A stretch of DNA of 64,000 nucleotides from Gammaproteobacteria bacterium (GTDB taxonomy: Bacteria; Pseudomonadota; Gammaproteobacteria; Pseudomonadales; JAUIET01): contig JAUIET010000001.1 in NCBI GenBank assembly GCA_030429735.1, positions 62,001 through 126,000 of the forward strand. Reading direction: 5' to 3'. Of this stretch, positions 1 through 8,709 are shown one piece after another. Within the stretch, counting starts at the first letter, position 1. Every line of letters starts with the position of its first letter. Below the pieces are notes generated by a model, which saw only the letters and a list, made by a program, of their open reading frames with translations, ran no database searches and was not told where the DNA came from. Both the position numbers and the translations under genes were made by a program.

Positions 1-2
1 AC

Positions 3-479
3 GAAAATCTGCAGATGGCCAAACAATTGTGGTTTGATGCGCTTAGGTCCTTTTCGGCTGATGTGATTCTGAAGGCCTGCAGAAGCGCCATCGCGGAGTC
101 TGAATATCTGCCCAGCCTCCACGTCATGCACCGGCATTGCAGTAATCAGCTCGCCAGTGTTGGCCTGCCTGACGCATTAAGTGCGTACCGCGAGGCATGC
201 AATGCCAGTTCGCCCAAGTGCAATTACGAATGGTCTCACCTTGCTGTTTACTATGCGGGTCAGGCCTGTGACTGGCGTTTGCTCGCCTCTGAAACTGAAA
301 ACCAAATGCTGCCGATCTTTGAGCGTCACTATGAAAAGCTCTGTCAGGCCGTGCTTGGCGGTGAAAGACTGGAATCACCGGCCCAGGTTGCACTGACGCG
401 AACGGCCTCCGGTCGACGTTTAAGCCGGGATGAAAATCGCGAAAGATTAAAGGCTTTGCGTGCCAGCAGTCAGCTCTGA
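3..479 (+). CDS. Lambda P-like replicative helicase loader, 5' end outside window
   Basis: The visible C-terminal ~158 residues resemble phage lambda replication protein P, the loader that carries DnaB helicase to the origin. The shared pattern includes an early RxW-like segment (KQLWFDALRSF), LPS followed by a cysteine, GLPDALSAYREAC, a W...A.YYAG.......W stretch, and a C-terminal GRRLSRDENRERLKALRA segment like the GRPLNRAQALAKI tail of lambda P. The frame stays open upstream of the first ATG (base 15) to the window edge, so the gene is truncated by the window and not necessarily short. It converges on chromosomal dnaB, 20 bp away, which fits a role in helicase loading. Family assignment is by pattern; function is inferred. 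Confidence 0.7.
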   Translation, partial: ENLQMAKQLWFDALRSFSADVILKACRSAIAESEYLPSLHVMHRHCSNQLASVGLPDALSAYREACNASSPKCNYEWSHLAVYYAGQACDWRLLASETENQMLPIFERHYEKLCQAVLGGERLESPAQVALTRTASGRRLSRDENRERLKALRASSQL

Positions 480-499
480 CGAAGCAGGAAAGCAAAGCT

Positions 500-1888
500 C
501 TATTCGTCCGGGGCCTCATAAGTGCCATAGGCCAGATTTTCAAAGCGGGTATACTGTCCGAGAAAGGCCAATTTGCAGGTACCCGTCGGCCCATTTCTCT
601 GCTTGCCAATAATGATTTCAGCTACACCTTTCTCGGGACTGTCTTCGTTATAAAACTCGTCGCGATAAATAAAGGCAATAACGTCTGCGTCTTGCTCAAT
701 CGCACCGGATTCTCGCAGATCAGACAACACAGGACGCTTGTTAGGTCGTTGCTCAACACTACGATTCAGTTGCGACAGCGCGATCATAGGGCAATCAAAT
801 TCTTTCGCGATGGCTTTCAGCGACCGCGAAATTTCGGAAATTTCTGCAGTTCTGCCTTCAGAACCGCCTGTTTGCATCAACTGCAGATAGTCGATCATAA
901 TCAAGCTGATTTTGCCGTGCTCACGCATTACCCGACGCGCACGCGACCTGACTTCACTGGGTGACAATGCGGGTGTGTCATCAATAAACAAAGGTCTGTC
1001 TTTCAGCTTTCCAACGGCAGCGCTCAAACGTGGCCAATCATCTTCCTCCATATCGCCTGTACGAACGCGATTCTGCTCAATCTTTCCAATCGACGACAGC
1101 ATACGCATGATCAGCGACTCGGCCGACATTTCCATGCTGAATACCAGCACCGGGCTTTCTTCTACCATCACCGCGTTTTCGACAATGTTCATCGCGAAGC
1201 TGGTTTTACCCATTGATGGGCGGCCGGCCACGATAATCAAATCACTGCGCTGCAAGCCAGCCGTCTTCCCATCCAGCTCTTTAAAGCCGGTACTGACACC
1301 TGTTATCGAACCTTCGGTATTGAATAACTCATCAATGCGATCAAGCGCGCCTTTAAGCAAAGGGTTTACCGGCTGCGGGCCACCCGCCTTAGGTCTGCCC
1401 TCGGCGATCGCCATAATCTGCCGCTCAGCGTCTTCAAGAATATCGCCACTATTGCGACCTTCCGGGAAAAAGCTGTTATCGGCAATAGAGTTTGCGGAAC
1501 GTATCAACTGTCGCAAAATCGCTCGCTCGCGCACAATGGTGGCGTACGCTCGCACATTGCTGGCACTGGGCGTATTGTTGGCGAGCTCACCTAAATACGC
1601 CAGGCCGCCAACTTGCTCAAGCTCTTTCAGATCAGCCAGAGCATCAGCAACTGTAATCACGTCCAGGGGCTGATCAGCTTCAGCCAACTTGGCCATGACA
1701 TTAAAAACGCTACGATGGTCGCTTCTGTAAAAATCTTCAGCGCTGACCAGATCAGCCACCCGCTCCCACGATTCGCTGGACAATAATAAGCCACCCAACA
1801 CCGATTGTTCCGCTTCAACGGAATGCGGCGGAATCTTCAGATTACTGACTTCAGACTCGATGACGGCAGGAGCGAATTGCTCTTCCAT
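500..1888 (-). CDS. dnaB: Replicative DNA helicase DnaB
   Basis: Hexameric 5'-3' helicase that unwinds DNA at the replication fork. At 462 aa it has the family's full length. The N-terminal domain (about residues 20-120) carries PHSVEAEQSVLGGLL. A linker leads to the RecA-like C-terminal domain with Walker A GRPSMGKTS (about residue 220), the Walker B/DnaB motif ISLIMIDYLQLM, LSQLNRSVEQRPNKRP and DLRESGAIEQDADVIAFIYRD. The start ATG has only a weak purine-rich site upstream. The C-terminus faces the lambda P-like gene; upstream lies a repeat-rich gap and then rplI on the same strand, a common gammaproteobacterial order. Confidence 0.97.
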   Translation of the reverse strand: MEEQFAPAVIESEVSNLKIPPHSVEAEQSVLGGLLLSSESWERVADLVSAEDFYRSDHRSVFNVMAKLAEADQPLDVITVADALADLKELEQVGGLAYLGELANNTPSASNVRAYATIVRERAILRQLIRSANSIADNSFFPEGRNSGDILEDAERQIMAIAEGRPKAGGPQPVNPLLKGALDRIDELFNTEGSITGVSTGFKELDGKTAGLQRSDLIIVAGRPSMGKTSFAMNIVENAVMVEESPVLVFSMEMSAESLIMRMLSSIGKIEQNRVRTGDMEEDDWPRLSAAVGKLKDRPLFIDDTPALSPSEVRSRARRVMREHGKISLIMIDYLQLMQTGGSEGRTAEISEISRSLKAIAKEFDCPMIALSQLNRSVEQRPNKRPVLSDLRESGAIEQDADVIAFIYRDEFYNEDSPEKGVAEIIIGKQRNGPTGTCKLAFLGQYTRFENLAYGTYEAPDE

Positions 1889-1990
1889 TTATTTTGGCTC
1901 TGGGTTTTAAGCAGACAGTGATTGTCTGTGATTGCAAGTGTGTTGTCCACGATATGTCGAAATGCAGACGTGCATTGTTTAACTAGACCA

Positions 1991-2100
1991 GCGTCAAATC
2001 CACCTAGGCCTTTCGGGACACGCCGTGAACCCATCCATGGGGGCTCGTTGAAAAGGTCCCTCTTTTCAACGGTCCCGAAAGGCCTAGGTGGATTTGACGC
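1991..2100. repeat. Nested inverted repeat upstream of dnaB (copy 1)
   Basis: Perfect 29-bp outer arms at 1991-2019 and 2072-2100 (beginning gcgtcaaatccacctaggcc) enclose a second hairpin with arms gttgaaaag (2047-2055) and cttttcaac (2062-2070). Between outer and inner stems lies a segment (2018-2044) with the core cccatccatggggg. This core is present in inverted orientation in the neighbouring repeat at 2175-2288. The structure looks like a dispersed REP/MITE-like element rather than a gene; the ORFs crossing it are by-products of the repeat. Confidence 0.85.
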
Positions 2101-2174
2101 TTCAGTGCCACTGCAAGCTATGGTGGTGCTTGCTAAAAGTGGCTTGATTTGATCTTGGCACAGAGGTATCGGAT

Positions 2175-2288
2175 GCGATAACAACTTGCCGGACCTTCAA
2201 AAAGAGGGGCCTTTTTGAAGCCAACCGTAGGTGCTTTAGGCAAGCCCCCATGGATGGGTTTACGGCGTGTCCGGCAAGTTGTTATCGC
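2175..2288. repeat. Nested inverted repeat upstream of dnaB (copy 2)
   Basis: Perfect 19-bp outer arms, gcgataacaacttgccgga at 2175-2193 and its complement at 2270-2288, surround an inner hairpin with arms cttcaaaaag (2195-2204) and ctttttgaag (2211-2220). Between the inner and right outer arm, 2243-2270 is nearly the reverse complement of 2018-2044 in copy 1. The two elements have different outer stems but share the same middle segment, so they are related modular repeats. Together they fill most of the 438-bp gap between dnaB and rplI. Confidence 0.85.
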
Positions 2289-2326
2289 AACCGATGCCGG
2301 TACTCGATGTAAACTCTTCTGTCTAC

Positions 2327-2773
2327 CTACTCAGGAACTACCGCAATCTTAACGTCTTGCGAAACATCACTATGCAATTGCACGGAAATTTCATATTCGC
2401 CCAAGTCACGAATCACACCTTCTGGCAAACGAACTTCGCTCTTGCTGACTTCCACACCGGCGGCGGTAATGGCTTCAGCCACATCGCGTGTACCGATAGA
2501 TCCGAACAGCTTGCCTTCGTCGCCCGCGTTTGCAGGAATGCTCACGTTCAAAGCCGCCAGCTTTTCAGCCCGTGCAGTCGCCGCATCCAAACGTTCTTTG
2601 GCGGCCGCTTCCAGCTCGGACCGGCGCGCTTCAAACGCGGCTACGTTCTCTTTGTTGGCGGGCACAGCTTTGCCCTGCGGCAACAGAAAGTTGCGACCAA
2701 AACCCGACTTTACACTGACTTTCTCGCCCAAATCGCCGAGTTTGCCTACCTTTTCCAGTAATATGACTTCCAT
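2327..2773 (-). CDS. rplI: 50S ribosomal protein L9
   Basis: Binds 23S rRNA at the base of the L1 stalk of the large subunit. The 148-aa protein begins [19 protein letters not shown] and contains [16 protein letters not shown], both hallmarks of the L9 N-terminal domain. A charged helix (about residues 40-75, rich in A, E, R, K) connects to the C-terminal domain ending in [21 protein letters not shown]. The second of two adjacent ATGs (2773) is chosen: gagagg lies at the usual spacing, and L9 proteins normally begin MEVILL. Last gene of the rpsF-rpsR-DUF2232-rplI cluster. Confidence 0.96.
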   Translation of the reverse strand: MEVILLEKVGKLGDLGEKVSVKSGFGRNFLLPQGKAVPANKENVAAFEARRSELEAAAKERLDAATARAEKLAALNVSIPANAGDEGKLFGSIGTRDVAEAITAAGVEVSKSEVRLPEGVIRDLGEYEISVQLHSDVSQDVKIAVVPE

Positions 2774-2791
2774 CATCCACCTCTCTTTGAA

Positions 2792-3658
2792 TTAATCCTG
2801 CGGTTTAGAGCCTTTGCCCTGCCGCTGCCTAATATCGATAAAACTGTCTGCCAATGCCAGCGCACACACAAGTTGCGTCACCGGAGCAATGGTCAACAGC
2901 AGAAAATAAAACCCTGCCAATAAGCCGCCGCTGCCCGAGTAGCGGTTCACCAACCAGTGCACCAAACCAATGCCTGAAAAAAGCAAAGGCAGTAAACACA
3001 TCCAGGCCCACAAGCGATAGTGCTCACTGCTCAGCAATAACAGACCGAGCAGCACCAGCCCGATGGCTACCGGCTTTCGAAACCGAAGCGCTCGAAACTC
3101 TTCGCCAAAACCACCCGGGTTGTAAAGGCTTGCCTGCCAATACCTCCCAAGCACCAATGACAGCACCGCAAACAAGCCTGCTCCTGCGCTGAAGGAGCCC
3201 GCCACTTGTTGGGTGGTTACTCCCGCAATCGCTTCTTCCAGCGGTTTGTTGCTAGGCGCACCTTTAAGCAATTGCTCAAATACGCTGCGAAACAACTCCA
3301 GAATACTTTCCACATAGCCTGGAAACACAAATTGCAACACTATCGCCGAGACCAAACTGCACGCCGCACCGGCCAATAACGCCGTACTCCACTGCTGAGT
3401 TGTGCGCAGCACCATTGCCATCAAAAAGCTTGCCAGCAAGCACAACAAAGCGCCGGGAAACTTCAGCCACGCCAACACAGCGGCAGGCAACAGTGACCAG
3501 AGCAACAACATTAATCCGTGTTGCGGCCCTTTGCGCATGGTCACCAATGCAATAACAGCACCGCTGACCCAGAAAAAAAACTCTATGGCTACGCCGGTTA
3601 TGGCAACAACAGTGGCCTGTAGTCGGCCACGCATTACAAACTCAGCAAGCGCTTTCAA
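2792..3658 (-). CDS. DUF2232-type integral membrane protein
   Basis: Polytopic inner-membrane protein of unknown function. Hydrophobic segments occur near residues 15-40, 47-65, 70-90, 95-115, 160-180, 200-215, 220-240 and 245-275, so about eight helices. Its position between rpsR and rplI on the same strand is where Pseudomonas and relatives encode a DUF2232 (YybS-like) membrane protein; length (288 aa) and topology agree. The family call rests on context and topology more than on motifs. Probably cotranscribed with the ribosomal genes. Confidence 0.75.
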   Translation of the reverse strand: MKALAEFVMRGRLQATVVAITGVAIEFFFWVSGAVIALVTMRKGPQHGLMLLLWSLLPAAVLAWLKFPGALLCLLASFLMAMVLRTTQQWSTALLAGAACSLVSAIVLQFVFPGYVESILELFRSVFEQLLKGAPSNKPLEEAIAGVTTQQVAGSFSAGAGLFAVLSLVLGRYWQASLYNPGGFGEEFRALRFRKPVAIGLVLLGLLLLSSEHYRLWAWMCLLPLLFSGIGLVHWLVNRYSGSGGLLAGFYFLLLTIAPVTQLVCALALADSFIDIRQRQGKGSKPQD

Positions 3659-3742
3659 TTGGCGAGCCTCAGATCCAGCGAGTCCGTGTCCGGTTTACTG
3701 GGCACCTTGGCCAAGTAGCTCAACAATGCCGGACGCAGTTGC

Positions 3743-3970
3743 TCAACTATGGCTGTCTGAGTATGGTACCAAGGCCAAGTATCGCGCACGCTTAACAGCC
3801 GTTGCCAACTGCCGTTGATAACGTGCTTTCGTACCCGTAATTCTACTTGGCACAATTTTGCCGGTTTCTGAAATAAACTCCTTCAGAATCTCGAGGTCTT
3901 TGTAATCGATCTCATCAATGCCTTCAGCAGTGAACTTGCAATACTTTCTACGACGAAAATAACGAGCCAT
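3743..3970 (-). CDS. rpsR: 30S ribosomal protein S18
   Basis: Small-subunit protein that pairs with S6 on the 16S rRNA platform. The 75-aa sequence has the expected [17 protein letters not shown] start, the core [49 protein letters not shown] split over the middle and end, and the normal length. It follows rpsF with a 2-bp gap, so both proteins are made from one mRNA. Confidence 0.97.
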   Translation of the reverse strand: MARYFRRRKYCKFTAEGIDEIDYKDLEILKEFISETGKIVPSRITGTKARYQRQLATAVKRARYLALVPYSDSHS

Positions 3971-3972
3971 GA

Positions 3973-4395
3973 TTATGCCTCTCCAGAATTGTTGTCGGAT
4001 TCGCTTTCAGTGGCGCGCGGCTCGGGCGCTGGCGCCCGTGAGGAATCATTGCGTTGCTTGCGCTCTTTGCTCTCGCGCTCCTGCTTCATAATGGGCGACT
4101 CATCAGTCACGGCTGCGCTGCGCTTAATGATCAGGTTGCGAAGCACCGCATCGTTGTAACGAAACGCCGTTTCCAGCTCTTCAAGGGCTGTCGCGTCAAT
4201 CTCAACGTTCATCATCACATAGTGAGCTTTGTGCAGCTTATCGATGGAATACGCCAGCTGACGTCGACCCCAATCTTCAAGGCGATGAATTTTACCGCCA
4301 TCTTTCTCGATCGTGCTGCGATAGCGCTCGATCATGCTGGGAACCTGCTCACTCTGGTCAGGGTGGACCAGAAACACAATTTCGTAGTGTCTCAT
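3973..4395 (-). CDS. rpsF: 30S ribosomal protein S6
   Basis: Binds S18 and 16S r[22 protein letters not shown] at the N-terminus, [21 protein letters not shown] and [13 protein letters not shown] are diagnostic. At 140 aa it is a long form with an acidic/charged C-terminal tail, as in enterobacterial S6 that receives glutamates by RimK. First gene of the cluster; the start is preceded by aaggag at ideal spacing. Confidence 0.97.
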   Translation of the reverse strand: MRHYEIVFLVHPDQSEQVPSMIERYRSTIEKDGGKIHRLEDWGRRQLAYSIDKLHKAHYVMMNVEIDATALEELETAFRYNDAVLRNLIIKRSAAVTDESPIMKQERESKERKQRNDSSRAPAPEPRATESESDNNSGEA

Positions 4396-4400
4396 TAAGA

Positions 4401-4446
4401 CTCCTTACGGTTAACGCCCCCCGCGATCATACGGTGGAGCAAGGAG
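4401..4446 (-). promoter_or_regulatory. Candidate rpsF leader hairpin masking the ribosome binding site
   Basis: On the rpsF strand the ribosome binding site aaggag (4401-4406) can pair with ctcctt at 4441-4446, enclosing a 34-nt loop that contains ACCGTATG and AACCGT. Gammaproteobacterial rpsF mRNAs are known to carry an S6:S18-binding leader with a CCG bulge. The position and the two CCG triplets fit that idea, but the fold was done by eye. Confidence 0.4.
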
Positions 4447-4479
4447 AAGACCGAGCCTCAGGCTCAATCGCGGGCGCGC

Positions 4480-4508
4480 ATTCTATGCGAGCTGGCCCGC
4501 GGGCGCAA
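4480..4508 (-). promoter_or_regulatory. Candidate sigma70 promoter of the rpsF operon
   Basis: Reading the minus strand, TTGCGC (4503-4508) and TAGAAT (4480-4485) are separated by 17 bp, close to the sigma70 consensus. The predicted transcript would begin about 75 nt upstream of the rpsF start and include the candidate leader hairpin. Confidence 0.45.
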
Positions 4509-4565
4509 GCGCCTTTAGTACCAGCTTGCGGCTAAAACGGGTAATTGGTGGACAATATGCGCCGG

Positions 4566-5351
4566 CTATTCACCCACGCCAAGGCGACCACCTTTGCCTA
4601 ACCCGCCTTCCACGGTTTGAGCACGGTAATTTTTCAACGCCCCGATCATCTGATTCAGTGAATCTGCAAAGGCCGCAACAATGACTTTGCCTTCCGGTGT
4701 TTTGGTGTACCCACCCAATGCGCCGGCTGCACTGCCTCCGAACAGGCCCGTACCAAGGCTGAAGTCAAACTTCTTGGCGCTGCCCACGGCAGCCGCCAAT
4801 TGAACGCCCGATCGATTGTCGATAGCAATCAGCGTGGTTGACGCTTCATTTTTCTTCAGGCCACCCGCGAGTATGCCCAAATTGCGGTTCTTGGATCCCA
4901 GCAGACCACCGATTGCACCGCCCAGACCGCCCGTTTTGTCTGAAAACTGTATGGACGGATTCAAGGTGTAGTCTGCAGCAACAATCTGGCCTTTACCAAA
5001 GTTACTGCCGCTGCGCATTTCACCAGACTCCTGCAGTGCACGCTCGCCCATCATGTTATTCATGGCTCGGCCGCGCTCTACAACGACAAAACAATTGGTT
5101 TGCTGAATCATCATTCGCAATACAGGCACGGTGCTGCCCAATCGTGGGTAGCGTCGGTAATAATCCGCCCACCAGGGCTCGTTTTGATTTTCAACAACCG
5201 CGATGGTACCCAGTGTTTCCGCGCAGTGCTCCAAACCATCAGCACCAGATGAGTTCGCGCCTCCGGCAGCGCCTGATTGCGCAAACGCGGCTGCGCCCAA
5301 TGAACTAAACGCCAAACCGGCAAACCATTTAATGAGTGTACTTGAGGCCAT
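4566..5351 (-). CDS. CsgG/HfaB-family secreted protein
   Basis: Probable outer-membrane or periplasmic protein related to CsgG, the curli secretion channel. A signal peptide is clear (KWFAGLAFSSLGAAAFAQS). The CsgG-like core has VLRMMIQQTNCFVVVERGRAMNNMMGER, split around the conserved ERG, then IVAADYTLNPSI, STTLIAIDNRSGVQLAAAVGSAK and GKVIVAAFADSLNQMI. Glycine-rich runs lie at about residues 140-165 and 205-220. There is no N-terminal lipobox, unlike true CsgG. The ATG at 5351 is preferred over an upstream GTG because aggaga sits 7 bp before it. No curli genes are adjacent, so a specific export role is not assigned. Confidence 0.75.
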   Translation of the reverse strand: MASSTLIKWFAGLAFSSLGAAAFAQSGAAGGANSSGADGLEHCAETLGTIAVVENQNEPWWADYYRRYPRLGSTVPVLRMMIQQTNCFVVVERGRAMNNMMGERALQESGEMRSGSNFGKGQIVAADYTLNPSIQFSDKTGGLGGAIGGLLGSKNRNLGILAGGLKKNEASTTLIAIDNRSGVQLAAAVGSAKKFDFSLGTGLFGGSAAGALGGYTKTPEGKVIVAAFADSLNQMIGALKNYRAQTVEGGLGKGGRLGVGE

Positions 5352-5477
5352 GGTCACTTCTCCTGTGAACCCGAAATTATCCGTCTAAGGTACCAATAGC
5401 CACTGTTAATGGCAAGATTCTACTGATGAAGTGAAGGTTTCGGTGCCGGACGTCGCCAAAAGCTGTTACCAAGCCAG

Positions 5478-6236
5478 CTATTTTGCGCAGGCTCGCTGTC
5501 TACTGGCCTCAAACAAGGCAACGCCAGCACTCACAGAGACATTCAGACTTTCAATGCGCCCCGGCATCGGTATTTTGACTAGATGATCACATTCCTTACG
5601 GCTGAGCTGCCGCAAGCCTTTTCCTTCCGCGCCCATCACCATCACTGTTGGGCCAGTCAGATCCAAATCATAGATCGTCGTATTTGCCTCACCGGCCAAA
5701 CCAGATACCCATAAACCCATTTGTTTGAGTTGACGCAAGCAGCGTGCAAGATTGGTCACCCTGAAGACTGGCAGCAGCTCGGCAGCCCCACTGGCGACTT
5801 TGCGCACGGTTGGGGTCAAACCCGCCGACTTGTCTTTGGGTATGATCACGGCGTGCGCACCTGCCGCTTCCGCAGATCGAATGCACGCACCCAGGTTATG
5901 TGGGTCGGTCACGCCGTCGAGCACCAATACCAGCGCACTGCCCGTGAGCCCTGCTAAATAATCCGCCAGCTCATTCTCGTTTCGAACAGGTGACGGAGAA
6001 CAGTGAATGGCAACACCTTGATGGTTGCCATCCACAAGGGTTTGCAGCTCGGCCTTGCTGACTGCACTCGTCGGCACACCGACTGCTGCAGCCGCGTCGA
6101 GCACTGCGGCTACTCGATGATCCTCACGGTTGGCTTGCACGTAAAGCTGCCTGACACGGCGCGGGTGGCGCTCTAACATGGCTGCAACTGCGTGAAAGCC
6201 ATGCACCCATTGCAAAGGTTCTTGCTCGGTGCTCAT
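5478..6236 (-). CDS. rlmB: 23S rRNA (guanosine-2'-O-)-methyltransferase RlmB
   Basis: SPOUT-class enzyme that 2'-O-methylates G2251 of 23S rRNA. The N-terminal substrate-binding domain starts WVHGFHAVAAMLERHPRRV. The catalytic knot domain has LDGVTDPHNLGACIRSAEAAG (about residue 110), VIIPKDKSAGLTPTVRKVASGA, VMVMGAEGKGLRQLSRKECD and IPMPGRIESLNVSVSAGVALFE, covering motifs 1-3. Length 252 aa is normal. It follows rnr by 13 bp on the same strand, the usual rnr-rlmB operon. Confidence 0.95.
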   Translation of the reverse strand: MSTEQEPLQWVHGFHAVAAMLERHPRRVRQLYVQANREDHRVAAVLDAAAAVGVPTSAVSKAELQTLVDGNHQGVAIHCSPSPVRNENELADYLAGLTGSALVLVLDGVTDPHNLGACIRSAEAAGAHAVIIPKDKSAGLTPTVRKVASGAAELLPVFRVTNLARCLRQLKQMGLWVSGLAGEANTTIYDLDLTGPTVMVMGAEGKGLRQLSRKECDHLVKIPMPGRIESLNVSVSAGVALFEASRQRACAK

Positions 6237-6249
6237 GGTTGCTCAGTGA

Positions 6250-8580
6250 CTATCGGCGCTTTTTGCGCGCACCCGCCTTATCCGCAGCCCCCGCTCGGCT
6301 GCGTTTCTGTTTGCCGCGCTTGGGTGCCCCTACCAACTCAAGATCGATTTTGCGTTCATCCAGATTAACAGCGACTAACCGAACCTGAAGCCGGTCACCA
6401 AGATGAAAACTGACACCGGTGCGCTCGCCTTGAAGGCGTTGCCGCGCCGCATCGAAGTGATAATAATCATTCGCCAGCGCAGTGACATGTACCAGGCCTT
6501 CCACGTAAATGTCTTCGAGCTCTACAAACAAGCCGAAACCAGTCACTGCATTGACTATGCCTGGAAATTCTTCCCCAACGCGATCGCTAAGAAACTCGCA
6601 CTTCAGAAAGGCAACCACGTCACGCGTCGCATCATCGGCACGGCGCTCAGTCATCGAACTGTGCTCGGTATGCTGCAACATTTCCGCCGGCCCATAGGGG
6701 AATATAGTGCGTAGCGCCAGCGGTTTGGCCCCTTTGACACGCTTGACCTGCTTGATTGGCTTGCGTGAGCGCACGGCGGCTCGAATAGCCCGATGCACCA
6801 GCAAATCTGGGTAACGCCGAATTGGCGATGTGAAATGCGAGTACGCCGGGTAGGCCAGGCCAAAATGGCCTTTGTTCTCCACGTGATACACCGCCTGGCT
6901 CATCGACCTCAACATCATTGTTTGGATGATGTGCGCATCAGCTCGCTCTTTGGTTTTCTCCGATAACTGTAAATAGTCCTTGGGTGTGGGTTTTGCGCCG
7001 CCACCAAGACTCAAGCCCAGCTCCCCAAGAAACTCGCGAAGATTGTTTAGCTTGTCGCCACTTGGGCCCTCATGGATTCGAAACACACCGGGCCAATCCA
7101 GTGATTCGACAAACCGTGCCGCGCACACATTCGCGGCCAGCATGCATTCTTCAATCAGCTTATGCGCCACGTTGCGCACCACCGGCACAATGCGCTCAAT
7201 CTTTCGATCTTTACCGAACACAATCTGGGTCTCGTGCGTCTCAAAATCCATCGCGCCGCGCTGAATGCGAGCGCTGCGAAGACTTTGATACACATTATGC
7301 AATTCATCAAGCGCCGGGCGCAGGGCTTTATTAGCCAGCTTGCCGGTCTCCAGATACTTGCCTACCTGGGTATAAGTGAGGCGCGCAGCGGAGCGAAATA
7401 CGCCCTCATAAAAAGTGTAACTGGACACTCGCCCATTAGCAGAAATAGTCATATCACAGACCATGCACAAACGATCGACGCCGGGATTCAACGAGCACAA
7501 GCCGTTGGACAATAACTCAGGCAACATGGGTATCACCTGCCCGGGGAAGTACACAGAGTTGCCGCGCCGCGCCGCTTCATTATCCAGCGCACTGCCCACC
7601 TGTACGTAGTGTGACACATCGGCGATTGCGACCAGCAGTCGCCAACCCCCACCCTTGCGCGGTTCAGCGCAGACAGCGTCATCAAAGTCTCTGGCGTCTT
7701 CGCCATCAATAGTCACAAAAGGCAACTCGCGCAGATCAACCCGGTGCCGCTTGTCTTCTTCCTGGACCTGTTCATTGAAGCCTTTGATTTCTTCCAGCAC
7801 ATCAGCCGGCCAAACATGGGGGATGTCATGCGCTCTCAACGCAACATCTATTTCCATACCCGGGGCCAGATGATCACCCAACACCTCGTCAATGCGACCC
7901 GTAGCGGGACTTTCGATGGAGGGCTGAGTCAATATTTCAACAGACACGATCTGGCCATTCTTGGCACCACCGCGCTCTTTCTTGGGCACAATAATGTGGT
8001 GGCTGATTCGCTGATTTTCCGGGGTTACAAACCAGTAGCCTTGTTCGCCTTGCAGCCGGCCGACGATGTGTGAATGAATACGCTCAAGCACTTCAACGAT
8101 ATGTGCCTCGGCCTGCCCGCGGCGGGTAAAACCGATGGTACGCGCCAACACCAGATCGCCGTCATAGACTTGGCGCATTTGCCTTGGGCTGAGAAACAGA
8201 TCTTCGCCACCATCTTCCGGCTGCAAAAAGCCGAACCCATCGCGATGGCCAATTACCCGACCACGAATCAAGTCCATTTTGTCGATCAAACCATAGGCTT
8301 TGCGACGATTGCGCACCAGTTGCCCGTCTCGAACCATTGCTTTCAGGCGGCGATTCAAGGCGAACTCTTGCTCAACGGACAGCTTCAAGGCCTTGGCAAC
8401 CTGCTGCTCACTCAAGGGTTTGCCCGCTTTTTTCAATAGTTTCAGTATATGTTCGCGACTGGCAATAGGCTCGGAGTAGCGCTGCGCCTCACGCGCAGCG
8501 TGGGGGTCATCGCCTAAGCCGGTGTCTGAGGTTTTCTTCCTTGGCACGAGTGTTTTATCCGGAGTTATGACAACAGCCAT
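6250..8580 (-). CDS. rnr: Ribonuclease R
   Basis: 3'-5' exoribonuclease that degrades structured RNA. In order: an N-terminal HTH region (EHILKLLKKAGKPLSEQQVAKAL), cold-shock domains (GRVIGHRDGFGFLQPEDGGEDLF), the RNB catalytic domain with DARDFDDAV (about residue 295; the magnesium-binding aspartates) and later HFTSPIRRYPDLLVHRAI, then an S1 domain (FPGIVNAVTGFGLFVEL) and a lysine/arginine-rich tail of about 30 residues. The 776-aa length is within the RNase R range. Upstream of rlmB in the same operon. Confidence 0.96.
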   Translation of the reverse strand: MAVVITPDKTLVPRKKTSDTGLGDDPHAAREAQRYSEPIASREHILKLLKKAGKPLSEQQVAKALKLSVEQEFALNRRLKAMVRDGQLVRNRRKAYGLIDKMDLIRGRVIGHRDGFGFLQPEDGGEDLFLSPRQMRQVYDGDLVLARTIGFTRRGQAEAHIVEVLERIHSHIVGRLQGEQGYWFVTPENQRISHHIIVPKKERGGAKNGQIVSVEILTQPSIESPATGRIDEVLGDHLAPGMEIDVALRAHDIPHVWPADVLEEIKGFNEQVQEEDKRHRVDLRELPFVTIDGEDARDFDDAVCAEPRKGGGWRLLVAIADVSHYVQVGSALDNEAARRGNSVYFPGQVIPMLPELLSNGLCSLNPGVDRLCMVCDMTISANGRVSSYTFYEGVFRSAARLTYTQVGKYLETGKLANKALRPALDELHNVYQSLRSARIQRGAMDFETHETQIVFGKDRKIERIVPVVRNVAHKLIEECMLAANVCAARFVESLDWPGVFRIHEGPSGDKLNNLREFLGELGLSLGGGAKPTPKDYLQLSEKTKERADAHIIQTMMLRSMSQAVYHVENKGHFGLAYPAYSHFTSPIRRYPDLLVHRAIRAAVRSRKPIKQVKRVKGAKPLALRTIFPYGPAEMLQHTEHSSMTERRADDATRDVVAFLKCEFLSDRVGEEFPGIVNAVTGFGLFVELEDIYVEGLVHVTALANDYYHFDAARQRLQGERTGVSFHLGDRLQVRLVAVNLDERKIDLELVGAPKRGKQKRSRAGAADKAGARKKRR

Positions 8581-8709
8581 CTGCTGCCTGGCGGGTATTA
8601 TGCCTGCCTTGTCTTAAGAAGCGTTAACACATTAATACCGCCACGCTTGGTACTGTGCGGGCTCGCCTGGCGCAAGGCGCGGTGCGCTAAATGCTGTTAG
8701 GATAAGCCT

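Noticed and set aside
1837-2184. ORFs crossing the dnaB upstream repeats on both strands
   Set aside because: They are translations of the nested inverted repeats; the peptide SNPPRPFGT appears on both strands because of the palindrome.
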